NCBI RefSeq assembly: GCF_014841135.1
Contig: NZ_JACYTN010000005.1
Span: 1 to 64,000 of the forward strand
Reading direction: 5' to 3'
Length of the DNA stretch: 64,000 bases
Origin: Paenibacillus arenosi
GTDB lineage: Bacteria; Bacillota; Bacilli; Paenibacillales; Paenibacillaceae
Below the pieces are notes generated by a model. That model was not told the DNA's origin and ran no database searches. It was given only the letters and a program-made list of their open reading frames with translations. Positions within the stretch are counted from its first letter, which is position 1; the number at the start of each line of letters is the position of its first letter. Shown piece after piece: positions 8,601 through 17,794 of the stretch. Both the position numbers and the translations under genes were made by a program.

Positions 8601-11235
8601 AGAGTTCCATAAAGCGCTATTCTTGAATGAACAGAAAAATGCCAAGCTACAAATTGAAATCGATCAAGAAAATGGGAACTTCTCAATCGTAGATGCTTCT
8701 AATAGTAAAGGTAACCAGGAGTGGCCACTTCTTTGTAGTGGTACTTTACGCATAAACAATCTTCACAAGGAGCCAAAGCTTAGTCTGGATGAATTACGAC
8801 AACGAGTGCATAAGAGTATTACGAAAGAGGAGTGCTACACAAGATTCCGGAAATTGGGATTAGAATACGGCCCTACATTCCAAGGTATTGGACATCTCTG
8901 GCAAGGGGAAGGTGAAGCGTTGGCGAGACTGGAGTTGCCAGAATCCGTTACAGCGGAATCAAATCAGTATCAAATTCATCCTGCATTATTTGATCTGATG
9001 TTCCAGACGTTGGCGGCTGCACTTCCATTCGATGATAAAGAAACGGTATATATGCCTACTGGTGCTGAAAACTCTATTTCTTACAATCGCATTAATATTT
9101 CAGAACTATGGGTTTACACCGTTATTAGAGAAAAAAACAGTTCTGAAATGAAAGGCGATATATATTTAATGGATGAGGCAGGCCATGTGTTGTTTTTCAT
9201 TTATAACTGTCGGGCAAAGTCATTAAATGAAGACGCAAGCAGTGTAATAGGCGGAGCGCCAATAATTTATTCAGAATTGAAGTGGACGGAACAAGAAATC
9301 GAGACAGTATCGGTGCCGATTGTTGATTCTTTGGGTCTATGGTTGCTTCTTTCTGATAATAATGGCATTGGAAATGTCTTGGCGGATAAATTAATAAATC
9401 AAGGAAATCGTGTGGTGCAAGTTCGTACTGGACATAAGTACGAGGAAGTGCTCCGTGGTGAAATATACTCAATTAATCTTGATTCTATCGAGGATATGAA
9501 TCGTCTTTTAGATGAACTTCAGGTGCTAACCGCAGAGAAGTCGCTTGAATTAAAACGTATCGTTCATATGTTTGGATTGGATATTGTCCGTACTGAAGAG
9601 ACTGAACTAGAGCATCTTCTCGAAGCTGAACGATTAGGAAGTAAAAGCGTGATGCATATAGTTCAGTCAATAGCCAAGCGTAATTGGAGCAAGGTGCCTA
9701 CTTTGCATATTGTAACTAACGGTGCTCAAGCTGTTCGAGCTGAACAAATTTCCAAAATCGGACAGACATCGTTGTGGGGGATAGCAAGAGTTATAGGGCA
9801 CCAGGAACACCGTGATATATGGGGAGGAATTATTGATCTAGACCCTGCTGTAGGTATTGAACAGGCAGTGGAACATTTAATGTATGAATGGTCTTACTCT
9901 TCAAAGGAGGACCAAGTTGCCTTCAGAGATAGCACGAGATATGTGGCTAGATTGCAAGAATGCCATAATGTTAACCTACCCTTAAAGACACAAATGAGAC
10001 CTGATGCTGCGTATATGATTACGGGAGGATTTGGAGCGCTAGGTCTTTTGACAGCGAAACATCTTATTTCCCGTGGCGCAAGACATCTGATTTTGGTCGG
10101 GCGAGCTAGTTTGCCGCCTCGCTCGGAGTGGAATCAACTGGAATCAGGCAGCAGCGTTGCAAGCAGATGCGCAGCAATTAAGGAGTTAGAGGCTTTAGGA
10201 GCAAGTATTCATGTGGCGGGATTTGATGTGTCTAATGCAACTGCTCTTAAGAGATATGTGGAAGATTATCGTCAGCAGGGCTGGCCAGAGATACGAGGTA
10301 TTATTCATTCAGCAGGTACATCGAAGCCGCAAATGCTACTTACGATGACAGGGGAACAATTATCTGAAATCTTGGAACCCAAAGTACAGGGAGCATGGAA
10401 TTTGCATCGTCAATTCCTGGCGCAAGAATTAGATTTCTTTGTTCTATATTCTTCTGTTGCTTCTCTCGTTGTTTCGCCGGGCCAAGCTAGTTATTCAGCT
10501 GCAAATGAATTTCTAGATGGATTGGCACGTTATCGATTTGCTCTGGGCTTGCCTGCATTAAGCATTAACTGGGGACCATGGGGTGAAGTCGGAATGGCGA
10601 CTCAGCTTGACTTAATAGAATTCTTCGTTAAGCGCGGCAACTATCCGATTGCTACAATAAGAGGACTTGAAGCATTAGATAATGTACTGGGCTATAACCG
10701 ACCTCAAGTTATGGTGACTCCAATCATTTGGGAAGTGTGCGCTCAGAACAACTATCCGCTTGGTGAATACCCAATGATGTTTGATGATGTGCTGGCTGCG
10801 GTCCGTGAGCGCCCGGAAAACAGTAGTTCGTTAGGTGAGGAAGCGGACATTTTATCTGTTTTGAAACAATCAACAGATCATGAGGAACGGGCTGCCCTTG
10901 TGCAATCTCATGTGCAGGGTGTTGTAGCTCAAGTACTACTGGTTAATCGTATTGACCTTACACCAGAACATTCTCTTACTTCCCTAGGATTGGACTCTAT
11001 GTTGGCACTTGAACTGAAAGGACGTTTGGATCGTTCATTTGAAATGAATATATTAGTTGTTGACTTAATGCGAGACCCAACGATTGCTAAGCTATCTTCC
11101 TTAATTATGGATAAGTTAGTGTTTGATGAGGATTTGTCTATTGAAGCTTCTGAGTTGTTTACTAAATTCGAGAATTTATCACCTCAAGAGCTTGAGAAGC
11201 TCTTGAGTGAGGCAGCAGCTACAGACAATAAATAG
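5698..11235 (+). CDS. Type I polyketide synthase, single module KS-AT-DH-KR-ACP
   Basis: A 1845-residue megasynthase. KS (about 12-440) has C182 in DTACSSS and the two histidine motifs EAHGTGT and KTNFGHTEAAAG. AT (about 540-850) has S632 in GHSAGE and the substrate-loop sequence PYHSHYM; this is neither the textbook malonyl (HAFH) nor methylmalonyl (YASH) motif. DH (about 900-1190) has H930 and D1099, but in the HxxxGxxxxP motif the glycine is glutamine. KR has GGFGALG (from 1443) and Y1599 in ASYSAANEF. ACP carries S1767 in LGLDSML. No enoyl reductase, loading domain or thioesterase is present. With all KR and DH residues present and ER absent, repeated use would give a polyene. The chain probably passes to the condensation protein encoded next. 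Confidence 0.93.
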   Translation: MNDKDTLLREPIAIIGIGCRFPGGITDPDTFWNLLKNEVDAITEVPSDRWSLDKYYDPERSKPGKTYTRCGGFLERMDQFDASFFGVSPREASFIDPQQRLLMEVCWEAFEDAGLILEDNRNRTGVFIGGFTMDYKYLQFQERNREIIDSHTAVGAMMTLLANRLSYVFDFQGPSLAVDTACSSSLVAVHLACQSIWSGESTVAVAGGVNLMLKPDITIAESKAGMLSPDGRSKAFDSRANGYVRGEGAGIVLLKPYSQALADGDSIYALIRGTAVNQDGHSAGLTVPRGEAQQTLMREAYANAGVLPSEIQYVEAHGTGTPVGDPIEANALGTVLSEGRRDGEFCYIGSVKTNFGHTEAAAGIAGLIKAALSIQNAQIPKHLHLINPNPGINFEQLKIKVPQTLTEWRSVNGTRLAGINSFGFGGTNAHIVIQNAPSTSKETSMEVDNMKMIPITARSTNALEASARTWLDQLRGETWLHHSLQDIAYTASSRRTHHQYRLAIVAHSKEELTEKLEAFLEGESLSGVVTGNMQTKRPPSVFVYTGMGPQWWGMGQQLYKEEPVFREVLHRCDELFTRIAGWSLLQEMLKEEKNSRMSETEVAQPANFFIQVALTELWRARGIVPDAIVGHSAGEAAAAYAAGAMTIEEAIRVIYHRSRLQQMTTGQGKLVAVSLSEQEIKAYLNGYEDRVSIAAVNSPTSVTLVGDPLALEEVIAPLEENGVFCKYLFVKVPYHSHYMDPLKAELLDVLSDLKLSSTTIPLYSTVTGKHIDGAEMNAEYWWLNVRNPVYFAAATQSIIEDGYGLFVEIGPHPVLANSIQECLTVCGKQGVVTPSLRRGQDELSIMMNATGLLFTNGIDLEWAIVNGNGNYIKLPLYCWQRERYWNETEESRLDRTGEALRPLLGTRLKTQRLTWESEVSLSKLPYLEDHRIQQAVIFPGAGYIEVINEAIADMYGERIDDISIEIGGEFHKALFLNEQKNAKLQIEIDQENGNFSIVDASNSKGNQEWPLLCSGTLRINNLHKEPKLSLDELRQRVHKSITKEECYTRFRKLGLEYGPTFQGIGHLWQGEGEALARLELPESVTAESNQYQIHPALFDLMFQTLAAALPFDDKETVYMPTGAENSISYNRINISELWVYTVIREKNSSEMKGDIYLMDEAGHVLFFIYNCRAKSLNEDASSVIGGAPIIYSELKWTEQEIETVSVPIVDSLGLWLLLSDNNGIGNVLADKLINQGNRVVQVRTGHKYEEVLRGEIYSINLDSIEDMNRLLDELQVLTAEKSLELKRIVHMFGLDIVRTEETELEHLLEAERLGSKSVMHIVQSIAKRNWSKVPTLHIVTNGAQAVRAEQISKIGQTSLWGIARVIGHQEHRDIWGGIIDLDPAVGIEQAVEHLMYEWSYSSKEDQVAFRDSTRYVARLQECHNVNLPLKTQMRPDAAYMITGGFGALGLLTAKHLISRGARHLILVGRASLPPRSEWNQLESGSSVASRCAAIKELEALGASIHVAGFDVSNATALKRYVEDYRQQGWPEIRGIIHSAGTSKPQMLLTMTGEQLSEILEPKVQGAWNLHRQFLAQELDFFVLYSSVASLVVSPGQASYSAANEFLDGLARYRFALGLPALSINWGPWGEVGMATQLDLIEFFVKRGNYPIATIRGLEALDNVLGYNRPQVMVTPIIWEVCAQNNYPLGEYPMMFDDVLAAVRERPENSSSLGEEADILSVLKQSTDHEERAALVQSHVQGVVAQVLLVNRIDLTPEHSLTSLGLDSMLALELKGRLDRSFEMNILVVDLMRDPTIAKLSSLIMDKLVFDEDLSIEASELFTKFENLSPQELEKLLSEAAATDNK

Positions 11236-11312
11236 TCATTGCGTAAACGTCTGTCATATGGTTTGGTCAACATGAAAATAGGAAATATGTACAATGATCA
11301 ATCATGATAATT

Positions 11313-11355
11313 TTGGCGCCGTGCTGAACGTGTAGTTTGGGCGGCGTCAATTTTT
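11313..11355 (+). terminator. Terminator-like hairpin inside the biosynthetic cluster
   Basis: TTGGCGCCG (11313-11321) pairs with CGGCGTCAA (11342-11350) over nine base pairs with one G-U, followed by TTTTT. It sits between the PKS gene and the condensation gene, so it would lower or condition transcription of the downstream half unless read through. Confidence 0.65.
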
Positions 11356-11384
11356 AGCAAGTGATGAAAGGGACTGATGAAGTA

Positions 11385-12839
11385 ATGACAGATAAATTAT
11401 TGTTGAAACAGATGGAAGCTCTGCCGCCTGAGCAGAGAATGCTGCTCATGAAAAAACTACAACAATTAAAAGAAGAGAAAGAAGGGGGAGATATTATATC
11501 TATTCCCCGTACTAGTGATACGTATCGGTTATCGTTTACACAGTATCGTATGTGGTGCCTCGATCGGATACAACCAGGGAATCCCGCTTACATTATACCA
11601 ATATCTTTGCGTATTCAGGGTGTGCTTGATTCGGATATTTTGGAACAAGTATTAAATGAAATCATGAAACGACATGAATCGCTGCGATCTTCTTTCCAAT
11701 TAATTAAAGGAGAGCCCGCTCAGCAAGTACACAATTCTGCGAAGCTTCCATGGACACATTACGACTTTGTTGGTATGGAACAGTCCGAACGTGATCAAAA
11801 AGTGGAACAACTAACTCGCGAACAATTTAGACGTCCTTTCAGTCTTGCAGAGTTTCCATTATTGCGTTCAACCCTGATTAAGCTTCAAAAAGAAGAGTAT
11901 TTATGGCTGATCGCTGTGCATCATATCATATTTGACGGATGGTCCGTGGGATTACTATTAACTGAAGTTTCTTCTTTATACGAGTCATACGTTAAAGGTT
12001 TAACTCCCGTGCTACCTCCAGTCTCTGTTCATCCTGTAGACTATGCGGAATGGGAACAGAACCGACTACAAAATAATTTGCTTGCGGACCAACTATCCTA
12101 TTGGAAGAGCCAGATGAGTGGTTCGCTGCCATTACTAGAAATACCAACGGATCGAACAAGACCTACACGCCGATCGTCAGAGGGCAAACAAGTGACGATT
12201 GAATTGCCAAGCAAACTTTATGATACTCTCTCATCATGGAGCATGTCGCAAAGTACAACTCTATTTGTGACTTTAATGGCTGCTTTTCAAGCTCTCTTGT
12301 ATCGTTATTCAAAACAAGAGGATGTGATTGTTGGATTTCCAATTTCGGGACGAAATTTGACGGATATTCATGGTGTTATAGGTGCATTTGTAAATACATT
12401 GCCTCTTCGCTGCCATATAAATGAAGCAATTAGCTTCAAAGATTTTGTACAACAAGTTAAAAATCTGACAACAGCAGCATTTGCTAATCAGGATATACCT
12501 TTCGAGATGTTAGTTGAAGCAGTGCGACCAAAGAGAAATATAGGCTACAGTCCGTTATTTCAAGTGGTATTTAATATGACCAAATCGTTGCCAGTAGTTC
12601 AGCTTGATGGCTTAACATTCAGTTATGAAATTGTCGACCATGGAACTTCAAAATTTGACTTAAACTTGGAGGTTCGACTTAGGGAGGATAATTGTATCTT
12701 CTGTACATTTGAATATAGTACAGATTTATTTGAGGAGGATACAATAACGGTTTTAGCAAGCCATTATGGAAGGTTACTCCAAGTATTCGCAGATGATCCT
12801 TATCTAGCATTAGGTTCAATTACTTTCACGACAGAATAG
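11385..12839 (+). CDS. Free-standing NRPS condensation domain protein
   Basis: A 484-residue protein made of a single condensation domain. The start at ATG 11385 is chosen for the preceding AAAGGG and because the product then begins with a compact helical tail, MTDKLLLKQMEALPPEQRML, like NRPS docking segments; in-frame GTG 11361 and ATG 11364 are alternatives. The catalytic motif HHIIFDG (H179, H180, D184) is intact. Other core blocks are LSFTQYRMWCLD near the start and later VGFPISGR, VNTLPLR and QDIPFE. There is no fused adenylation or carrier domain. By position it should join the ACP-bound polyketide to the amino acid on the downstream A-PCP protein. Confidence 0.9.
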   Translation: MTDKLLLKQMEALPPEQRMLLMKKLQQLKEEKEGGDIISIPRTSDTYRLSFTQYRMWCLDRIQPGNPAYIIPISLRIQGVLDSDILEQVLNEIMKRHESLRSSFQLIKGEPAQQVHNSAKLPWTHYDFVGMEQSERDQKVEQLTREQFRRPFSLAEFPLLRSTLIKLQKEEYLWLIAVHHIIFDGWSVGLLLTEVSSLYESYVKGLTPVLPPVSVHPVDYAEWEQNRLQNNLLADQLSYWKSQMSGSLPLLEIPTDRTRPTRRSSEGKQVTIELPSKLYDTLSSWSMSQSTTLFVTLMAAFQALLYRYSKQEDVIVGFPISGRNLTDIHGVIGAFVNTLPLRCHINEAISFKDFVQQVKNLTTAAFANQDIPFEMLVEAVRPKRNIGYSPLFQVVFNMTKSLPVVQLDGLTFSYEIVDHGTSKFDLNLEVRLREDNCIFCTFEYSTDLFEEDTITVLASHYGRLLQVFADDPYLALGSITFTTE

Positions 12840-13034
12840 CGATATCAATGCACTAAAAATTGAAATGTGGGATAGGTATAGGATTGAAATTTGATTAACC
12901 ACCTATGCACCTATTGATTTCTAAAGAAGTGCTGAAAGTCCCGCTTGGTTAAATCATTCAGTGTTTATAACTCCCTAGTGCTAACGTCTTATTGTTTTAA
13001 AGCCTGTCTCGAATAAGCTTTGGAGGTTGAGCGA

Positions 13035-14093
13035 ATGATGAATGATTCATCTTTAATTAGTATTATTATACCGACCTATAATAGGAAGGAATTACTTGCT
13101 AAGGCTATCGCATCGGTATTAGCTCAAACATATAAGAACTGGGAATTAATAATAGTGGACGATAATAGCACCGATAATACCAAAGAGCTAGTTGCGCAAT
13201 TCTCCTCTACTGATTCAAGAATTAGGTATATCAAAAATAATAGAAGTAAAGGTCCTTCTGGCGCGAGAAATACCGGTATATTGCAAGCACAAGGGGATGT
13301 AATCGCTTTTTTGGATTCCGACGATGAATGGTTCGATTACCATTTAAGTGATAGTTTACATATTATAAATAACACCGGAGTAGATGTTTGTTTTTCATTG
13401 TGGGTTGAGAGACGAGGGGGAGACATTAGAAACGACTTTGAAAGGGAAGAAATCCAACTAAATCTAAAAAATAAAATGAAATTGTTTGACACATATGATG
13501 ATGCGATATTGTTAAATGATGGCCTATTCGAACATTTTCTAAATGATGATGATTGGTTCTATCATATTAATACAATGGTAGTAAAAAAAAATAAGCTGAC
13601 TGAAGTTGGTCTCTTAAATGAGAATTTATTTTATGGAGAAGACTCAGAATATATCGTTCGGTACTTTGAGCATGCTAAGATTGCTCTAATCAGCAAGCCT
13701 CATTTTATCTACAATCAATCACCGGATAGTCTATATTTCTTTTGTGATAGAAGTAGTCTTAGTGCAGAAGAAATATTCAATAATGCTGACTTACTCGAAA
13801 AACTTACTGTTACATGCATTAATTCAAATGAATTTCGTCTAGGAGTACGTAAGCGGGTTTTACAGTCAAATAACCTTTCTGACAAGGCTACCTGTCTTAA
13901 AAACATTGACAGTGCTATCTCCCAAAAATATTTAACTCTAAGCATCCTTCATAAGTTGAAACTATCAAAAGCTCTTCGTTATTGTTATTTGTCGTTACGT
14001 TATGAATTTAGACTAAATACACTATTTTTAATGTTAAAATTGCTGAGGCCGAACAAATTGAAATTAGACAATATCCAATTATTCTTGAATTAG
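13035..14093 (+). CDS. Family 2 glycosyltransferase
   Basis: A 352-residue GT-A fold enzyme. ATG 13035 follows GGAGG at 13022-13026; the open frame extends to TTG 13020. The N-terminal blocks are SIIIPTYNRKELL, VDDNSTDNT and the metal-binding acidic motif LDSDDEW, which define GT2. The C-terminal 130 residues are AT-rich and less conserved, and no transmembrane helix is evident. It sits between the condensation and adenylation genes, separated from both by non-overlapping gaps, so it could glycosylate the product. The sugar donor and acceptor cannot be read from the sequence. Its base composition is clearly more AT-rich than the PKS gene, which hints at a separate origin. Confidence 0.85.
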   Translation: MMNDSSLISIIIPTYNRKELLAKAIASVLAQTYKNWELIIVDDNSTDNTKELVAQFSSTDSRIRYIKNNRSKGPSGARNTGILQAQGDVIAFLDSDDEWFDYHLSDSLHIINNTGVDVCFSLWVERRGGDIRNDFEREEIQLNLKNKMKLFDTYDDAILLNDGLFEHFLNDDDWFYHINTMVVKKNKLTEVGLLNENLFYGEDSEYIVRYFEHAKIALISKPHFIYNQSPDSLYFFCDRSSLSAEEIFNNADLLEKLTVTCINSNEFRLGVRKRVLQSNNLSDKATCLKNIDSAISQKYLTLSILHKLKLSKALRYCYLSLRYEFRLNTLFLMLKLLRPNKLKLDNIQLFLN

Positions 14094-14161
14094 CGCCAAA
14101 ATTAAAGGTGGCTATTTCCTTAGATACGCTTTTTATGCACTAAGCTTAAGGGGGAAGTGTA

Positions 14162-17100
14162 ATGAATTATATGTTATTTTTTAAAAAGTATTTTTTAGAT
14201 TGCTTTAAAAGCGAAGTTGCATACCAACTGCTTAAACATGGATATGAAATTGATGATTTGTTCTACAATTGTTACGAGAACACGGCTAAAGTATACAATG
14301 AAACGATGGTATTGAATAAAGGATATTGGTTGTATAATGTTGACAGTTTTACTAAAGAAGATTTAATGGATATAGGAATTAAGTTAATCGAACAACCAAT
14401 AAGTAGCCATCAAGAAGCTGCAAATTTTTTAAGAACCAATGTGGAGAATGGTAACATTATATTTCTTCCTGTGAGACCAAAATATTTTTCTGATCTGCAA
14501 ACGATGGGTCCTGATGATGTACATATCGTTATGATTGAGGAGTATTGTGAGAATACGAAATCATTTAAACTGACTGATGTTGCAAATTTTAAAGATAAAT
14601 GGTTTGAATCAGAGTATATATTGGATGTTATCGGGAAAATGAGTTACGAAATGTTTGCTTTAGATTTTAAGCACGTTACAGTTACGAGCGAAATAAAACA
14701 TAAATTTATGAATCAGGCTAAACGCTTAATTGAAGAACTCAACGACGATTATGTGCTGTATGTAAAATGTATTGAATATATTCGCAGCCTAAACTTGAAG
14801 TCTGTTGCGGAGGTTAAGCGAACGGTATTTCATCTTCGACAAGCCTTTACTATTATTTGTGGTTCAAGGTATGTATTTTCAAAGTATTTATCAAAGAATA
14901 ATGTTAAGCATTCACTATGCGAGCTTGTGCTTCATTGTTCTGATTTGGCAGAAAATATTAGAAACTTACTCACTGAGAAAGAGCTCGAATTAAGAAGTGG
15001 AAAGACGGTTGTTTTATTTGATGATGTGGAAGAACTCTGCATTCAGTTATATGAATATGAAAAATTAACGTTATTGTTGTTAAAAGATGAATGGATAGAT
15101 GAACAACAATTAGAGCTTCGTTCTGTATACAGAAACGCTGCAGAAAATCCTAAACAGATTGAAGTTCTAGATTTAAATAGCCACAGTATACTTATTAGTT
15201 GGCAGCCGCCAGCTCTATCAGAGTATATTGTCTCCTATGAGATTACAGTTAATAGCGAGCAATACCACAGCAAAGAATCGAAATATAGAATAGTCAATTT
15301 AGAGCCAGAAGTTTCGTATAAGGTAGTAGTAAAAGCAATAGATGCTTTTGGTAATATTTCCGTCCCTGGGATTGAGTTGTTATTAACGACGAGTTCGTTG
15401 CAGCCATCTGAAGATTTGGCGTTATTTAAACGCGTGTCAGCTTCGTCATGGGAGGAAAACAACGTAGATGAACATTTTCAGCCTCACAATGTTGTAGATG
15501 GTACAGAAATGTCAAGATGGTCCAGTAAGTTTGAGGAACCACAGTGGATTTGCATCGATTTAGGGGCCATATACGATATTAATAAAGTTGTCCTACATTG
15601 GGAGGCTGCCCATGCAGTTGCATATCAGTTGCAAGTTTCTATGAACAATGTAGATTGGGAGAATATATATAGCACATCAACTGGGCAAGGTGGGGAAGAA
15701 GCGATACATTGTGAAGGAAGAGGTCGATATTTTAGGCTTGACTGTTTAAAGAGAATGACCAAGTGGGGGTATTCTCTATATAAAATAAATATATTTGGTG
15801 ATGATTTCCTTGCTTCAGATTGCTCGGACAAACAGATAGAGGAAAATTCACAAAAAAATACACACTACTTTAAAGATACTACGGACCATACATTTAACAA
15901 CACGACCACAGTTTATCCCTCAGACGATCATATCGGAATTTTGTTTGAAGAACAAGTACTCAAAACACCGCATCAAGTAGCTCTACGATTTGAAGAAACG
16001 GTATTAACGTATAGTCAGTTAAATGAAAGAGCCAATCAAGTAGCTCGAAAGCTTCAACATAAAGGCGTTGCAATAGGAACAAAAGTAGGAATTATGGCAT
16101 CTCACTCTTTAGAGATGGTAATCGGCATATTAGCAATTATTAAAGCGGGAGCGGCATATGTGCCAATTGATGCCTCGTATCCCGTTGAAAGAATAAATTA
16201 TATGGTGGCTGACTCTGCAGTTCAAATTATATTAACGAACGATGCAAATATAGCAGAAAATGATTACGCGTTCAGTGGGAAATATGTTTTGTTGACAAAT
16301 GCTGATTTATATACGGGTGAATCAGCGAATCTTGAGCTTACTATTTCTCCAAACGATCTTGTATATATGATTTATACATCTGGTTCAACAGGCCTCCCTA
16401 AAGGGGTCATGATCGAACATCGTGGTTTGGTCAACTATATTTGGTGGGCTAAACAACAGTATGTTAAACATGATCATGAGGTGTTTGCTTTATATTCTTC
16501 GATATCTTTCGACCTGACCGTAACATCAATCTTTACCCCATTAATCTGTGGAGCTCAGATCGATATTTATCGTGAAGAGGGGGCGGAATTTGCACTGTTC
16601 AAAGTCGTTAGAGACAATAGGGCAACCGTCATTAAGCTAACGCCTTCCCATCTATCATTATTAAAAGATATAAATATTACGTCTTCATCTGTACAGACAT
16701 TTATTGTGGGAGGAGAAGACTTAAAATGCAGTCTTGCTGCTAGTATTGTTAAGCATTTCGGTTCACATGTTCATCTGTATAACGAATACGGACCTACGGA
16801 AACAGTGGTAGGGTGTATGATATATCTATTCAACGTAGATTTGGACAAAGAAGTATCTGTTCCCATAGGAGTTCCAGCTGATAATGTGCAGATATACATC
16901 TTGGATCAATCGCTTGAGATCGTCCCTATTGGAACAGTAGGAGAACTTTATATAGCTGGAGATGGTGTGGCTAGAGGTTATTTGAATCAGGAACAATTGA
17001 CGGAACAAAGGTTTATATCTAATCCCTATCTACCTGGCGCCCGAATGTACAGGACGGGAGATCTGGCCAAATATCGAGCTGATGGTCAGATTGAATATTT

Positions 17101-17695
17101 AGGAAGAGCCGACACTCAAGTGAAGATCCGAGGATTTCGAATAGAAATGGGTGAAATAGAAGAGCGACTTCTCAGCATGGAAGGGATAAAAGAAGCGGTT
17201 GTTGCTAGTAAGGAGGATGTTAAAGGAGGAGCTGTGCTTTGTGCTTATTTTACAGCTGACAACGAGATAAATACACAAGATATTAAACAGTACCTTTCTA
17301 TATATTTACCAAGCTATATGATTCCTAATTATATAGAACGGATGGATAAGATACCCTTAACGGTGAACGGAAAAGTTAACATTAGTCAATTACCTGAGCC
17401 TACACAGATGGTTCAAACGCAAGTTCAATTTGTAATGTATCGTAATCAAAAGGAAAAAATACTCATTGAAACGATGCAAGAAGTGCTTCAGATCAGCAAA
17501 ATCAGTATGAAAGATGACTTTTTCGATATCGGAGGGGATTCTATTAAAGCAATTAAATTGGCAGATAAACTAACTTACTTGGGACTAACGATTAGTGTAA
17601 TGGATATTCTGTCCTTCAGTGTAATAGAAGAAATGGCCGAATATGTTGTTATGAATGACCTATCCTCACTTTCGATGTCGTCCCGTCCATTTTAA
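14162..17695 (+). CDS. Unusual NRPS: papain-like N-domain, FN3, discoidin (F5/8C), A (Asn-like), PCP
   Basis: An 1177-residue protein. Residues 1-320 resemble BtrH-N/C39-type papain-fold domains: C14 in FLDCFKSEVA, and a His region DDVHIVMIEEYCE followed by FKLTDV; this assignment is tentative. Residues about 328-415 form a fibronectin type III repeat (ISWQPPALSEYIVSYEI, VVVKAIDAFGNIS). Residues about 421-546 form a discoidin/F5-8C domain (NVVDGTEMSRWSS, WICIDLGAIYDINKVVLHW, YFRLDCL). The adenylation domain follows (YTSGSTGLPKG, NEYGPTE, YRTGDLA, VKIRGFRIE), then a PCP with S1127 in IGGDSIKA. Aligned to GrsA, the specificity residues read D-L-T-K-I-G-E-V-G(-K), the asparagine pattern. There is no C, E or TE domain. 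FN3 and discoidin domains are normally extracellular carbohydrate-binding modules and are strange inside an NRPS. Confidence 0.88.
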   Translation: MNYMLFFKKYFLDCFKSEVAYQLLKHGYEIDDLFYNCYENTAKVYNETMVLNKGYWLYNVDSFTKEDLMDIGIKLIEQPISSHQEAANFLRTNVENGNIIFLPVRPKYFSDLQTMGPDDVHIVMIEEYCENTKSFKLTDVANFKDKWFESEYILDVIGKMSYEMFALDFKHVTVTSEIKHKFMNQAKRLIEELNDDYVLYVKCIEYIRSLNLKSVAEVKRTVFHLRQAFTIICGSRYVFSKYLSKNNVKHSLCELVLHCSDLAENIRNLLTEKELELRSGKTVVLFDDVEELCIQLYEYEKLTLLLLKDEWIDEQQLELRSVYRNAAENPKQIEVLDLNSHSILISWQPPALSEYIVSYEITVNSEQYHSKESKYRIVNLEPEVSYKVVVKAIDAFGNISVPGIELLLTTSSLQPSEDLALFKRVSASSWEENNVDEHFQPHNVVDGTEMSRWSSKFEEPQWICIDLGAIYDINKVVLHWEAAHAVAYQLQVSMNNVDWENIYSTSTGQGGEEAIHCEGRGRYFRLDCLKRMTKWGYSLYKINIFGDDFLASDCSDKQIEENSQKNTHYFKDTTDHTFNNTTTVYPSDDHIGILFEEQVLKTPHQVALRFEETVLTYSQLNERANQVARKLQHKGVAIGTKVGIMASHSLEMVIGILAIIKAGAAYVPIDASYPVERINYMVADSAVQIILTNDANIAENDYAFSGKYVLLTNADLYTGESANLELTISPNDLVYMIYTSGSTGLPKGVMIEHRGLVNYIWWAKQQYVKHDHEVFALYSSISFDLTVTSIFTPLICGAQIDIYREEGAEFALFKVVRDNRATVIKLTPSHLSLLKDINITSSSVQTFIVGGEDLKCSLAASIVKHFGSHVHLYNEYGPTETVVGCMIYLFNVDLDKEVSVPIGVPADNVQIYILDQSLEIVPIGTVGELYIAGDGVARGYLNQEQLTEQRFISNPYLPGARMYRTGDLAKYRADGQIEYLGRADTQVKIRGFRIEMGEIEERLLSMEGIKEAVVASKEDVKGGAVLCAYFTADNEINTQDIKQYLSIYLPSYMIPNYIERMDKIPLTVNGKVNISQLPEPTQMVQTQVQFVMYRNQKEKILIETMQEVLQISKISMKDDFFDIGGDSIKAIKLADKLTYLGLTISVMDILSFSVIEEMAEYVVMNDLSSLSMSSRPF

Positions 17696-17794
17696 AAGAT
17701 GTCCGATACGCAACTTTAACTACTTAATGAGTAATTTTTGCGTGAAGTAGCTAGCACACTGGGATTATTTTAATAATTTATAAGTAGGTGTGAG

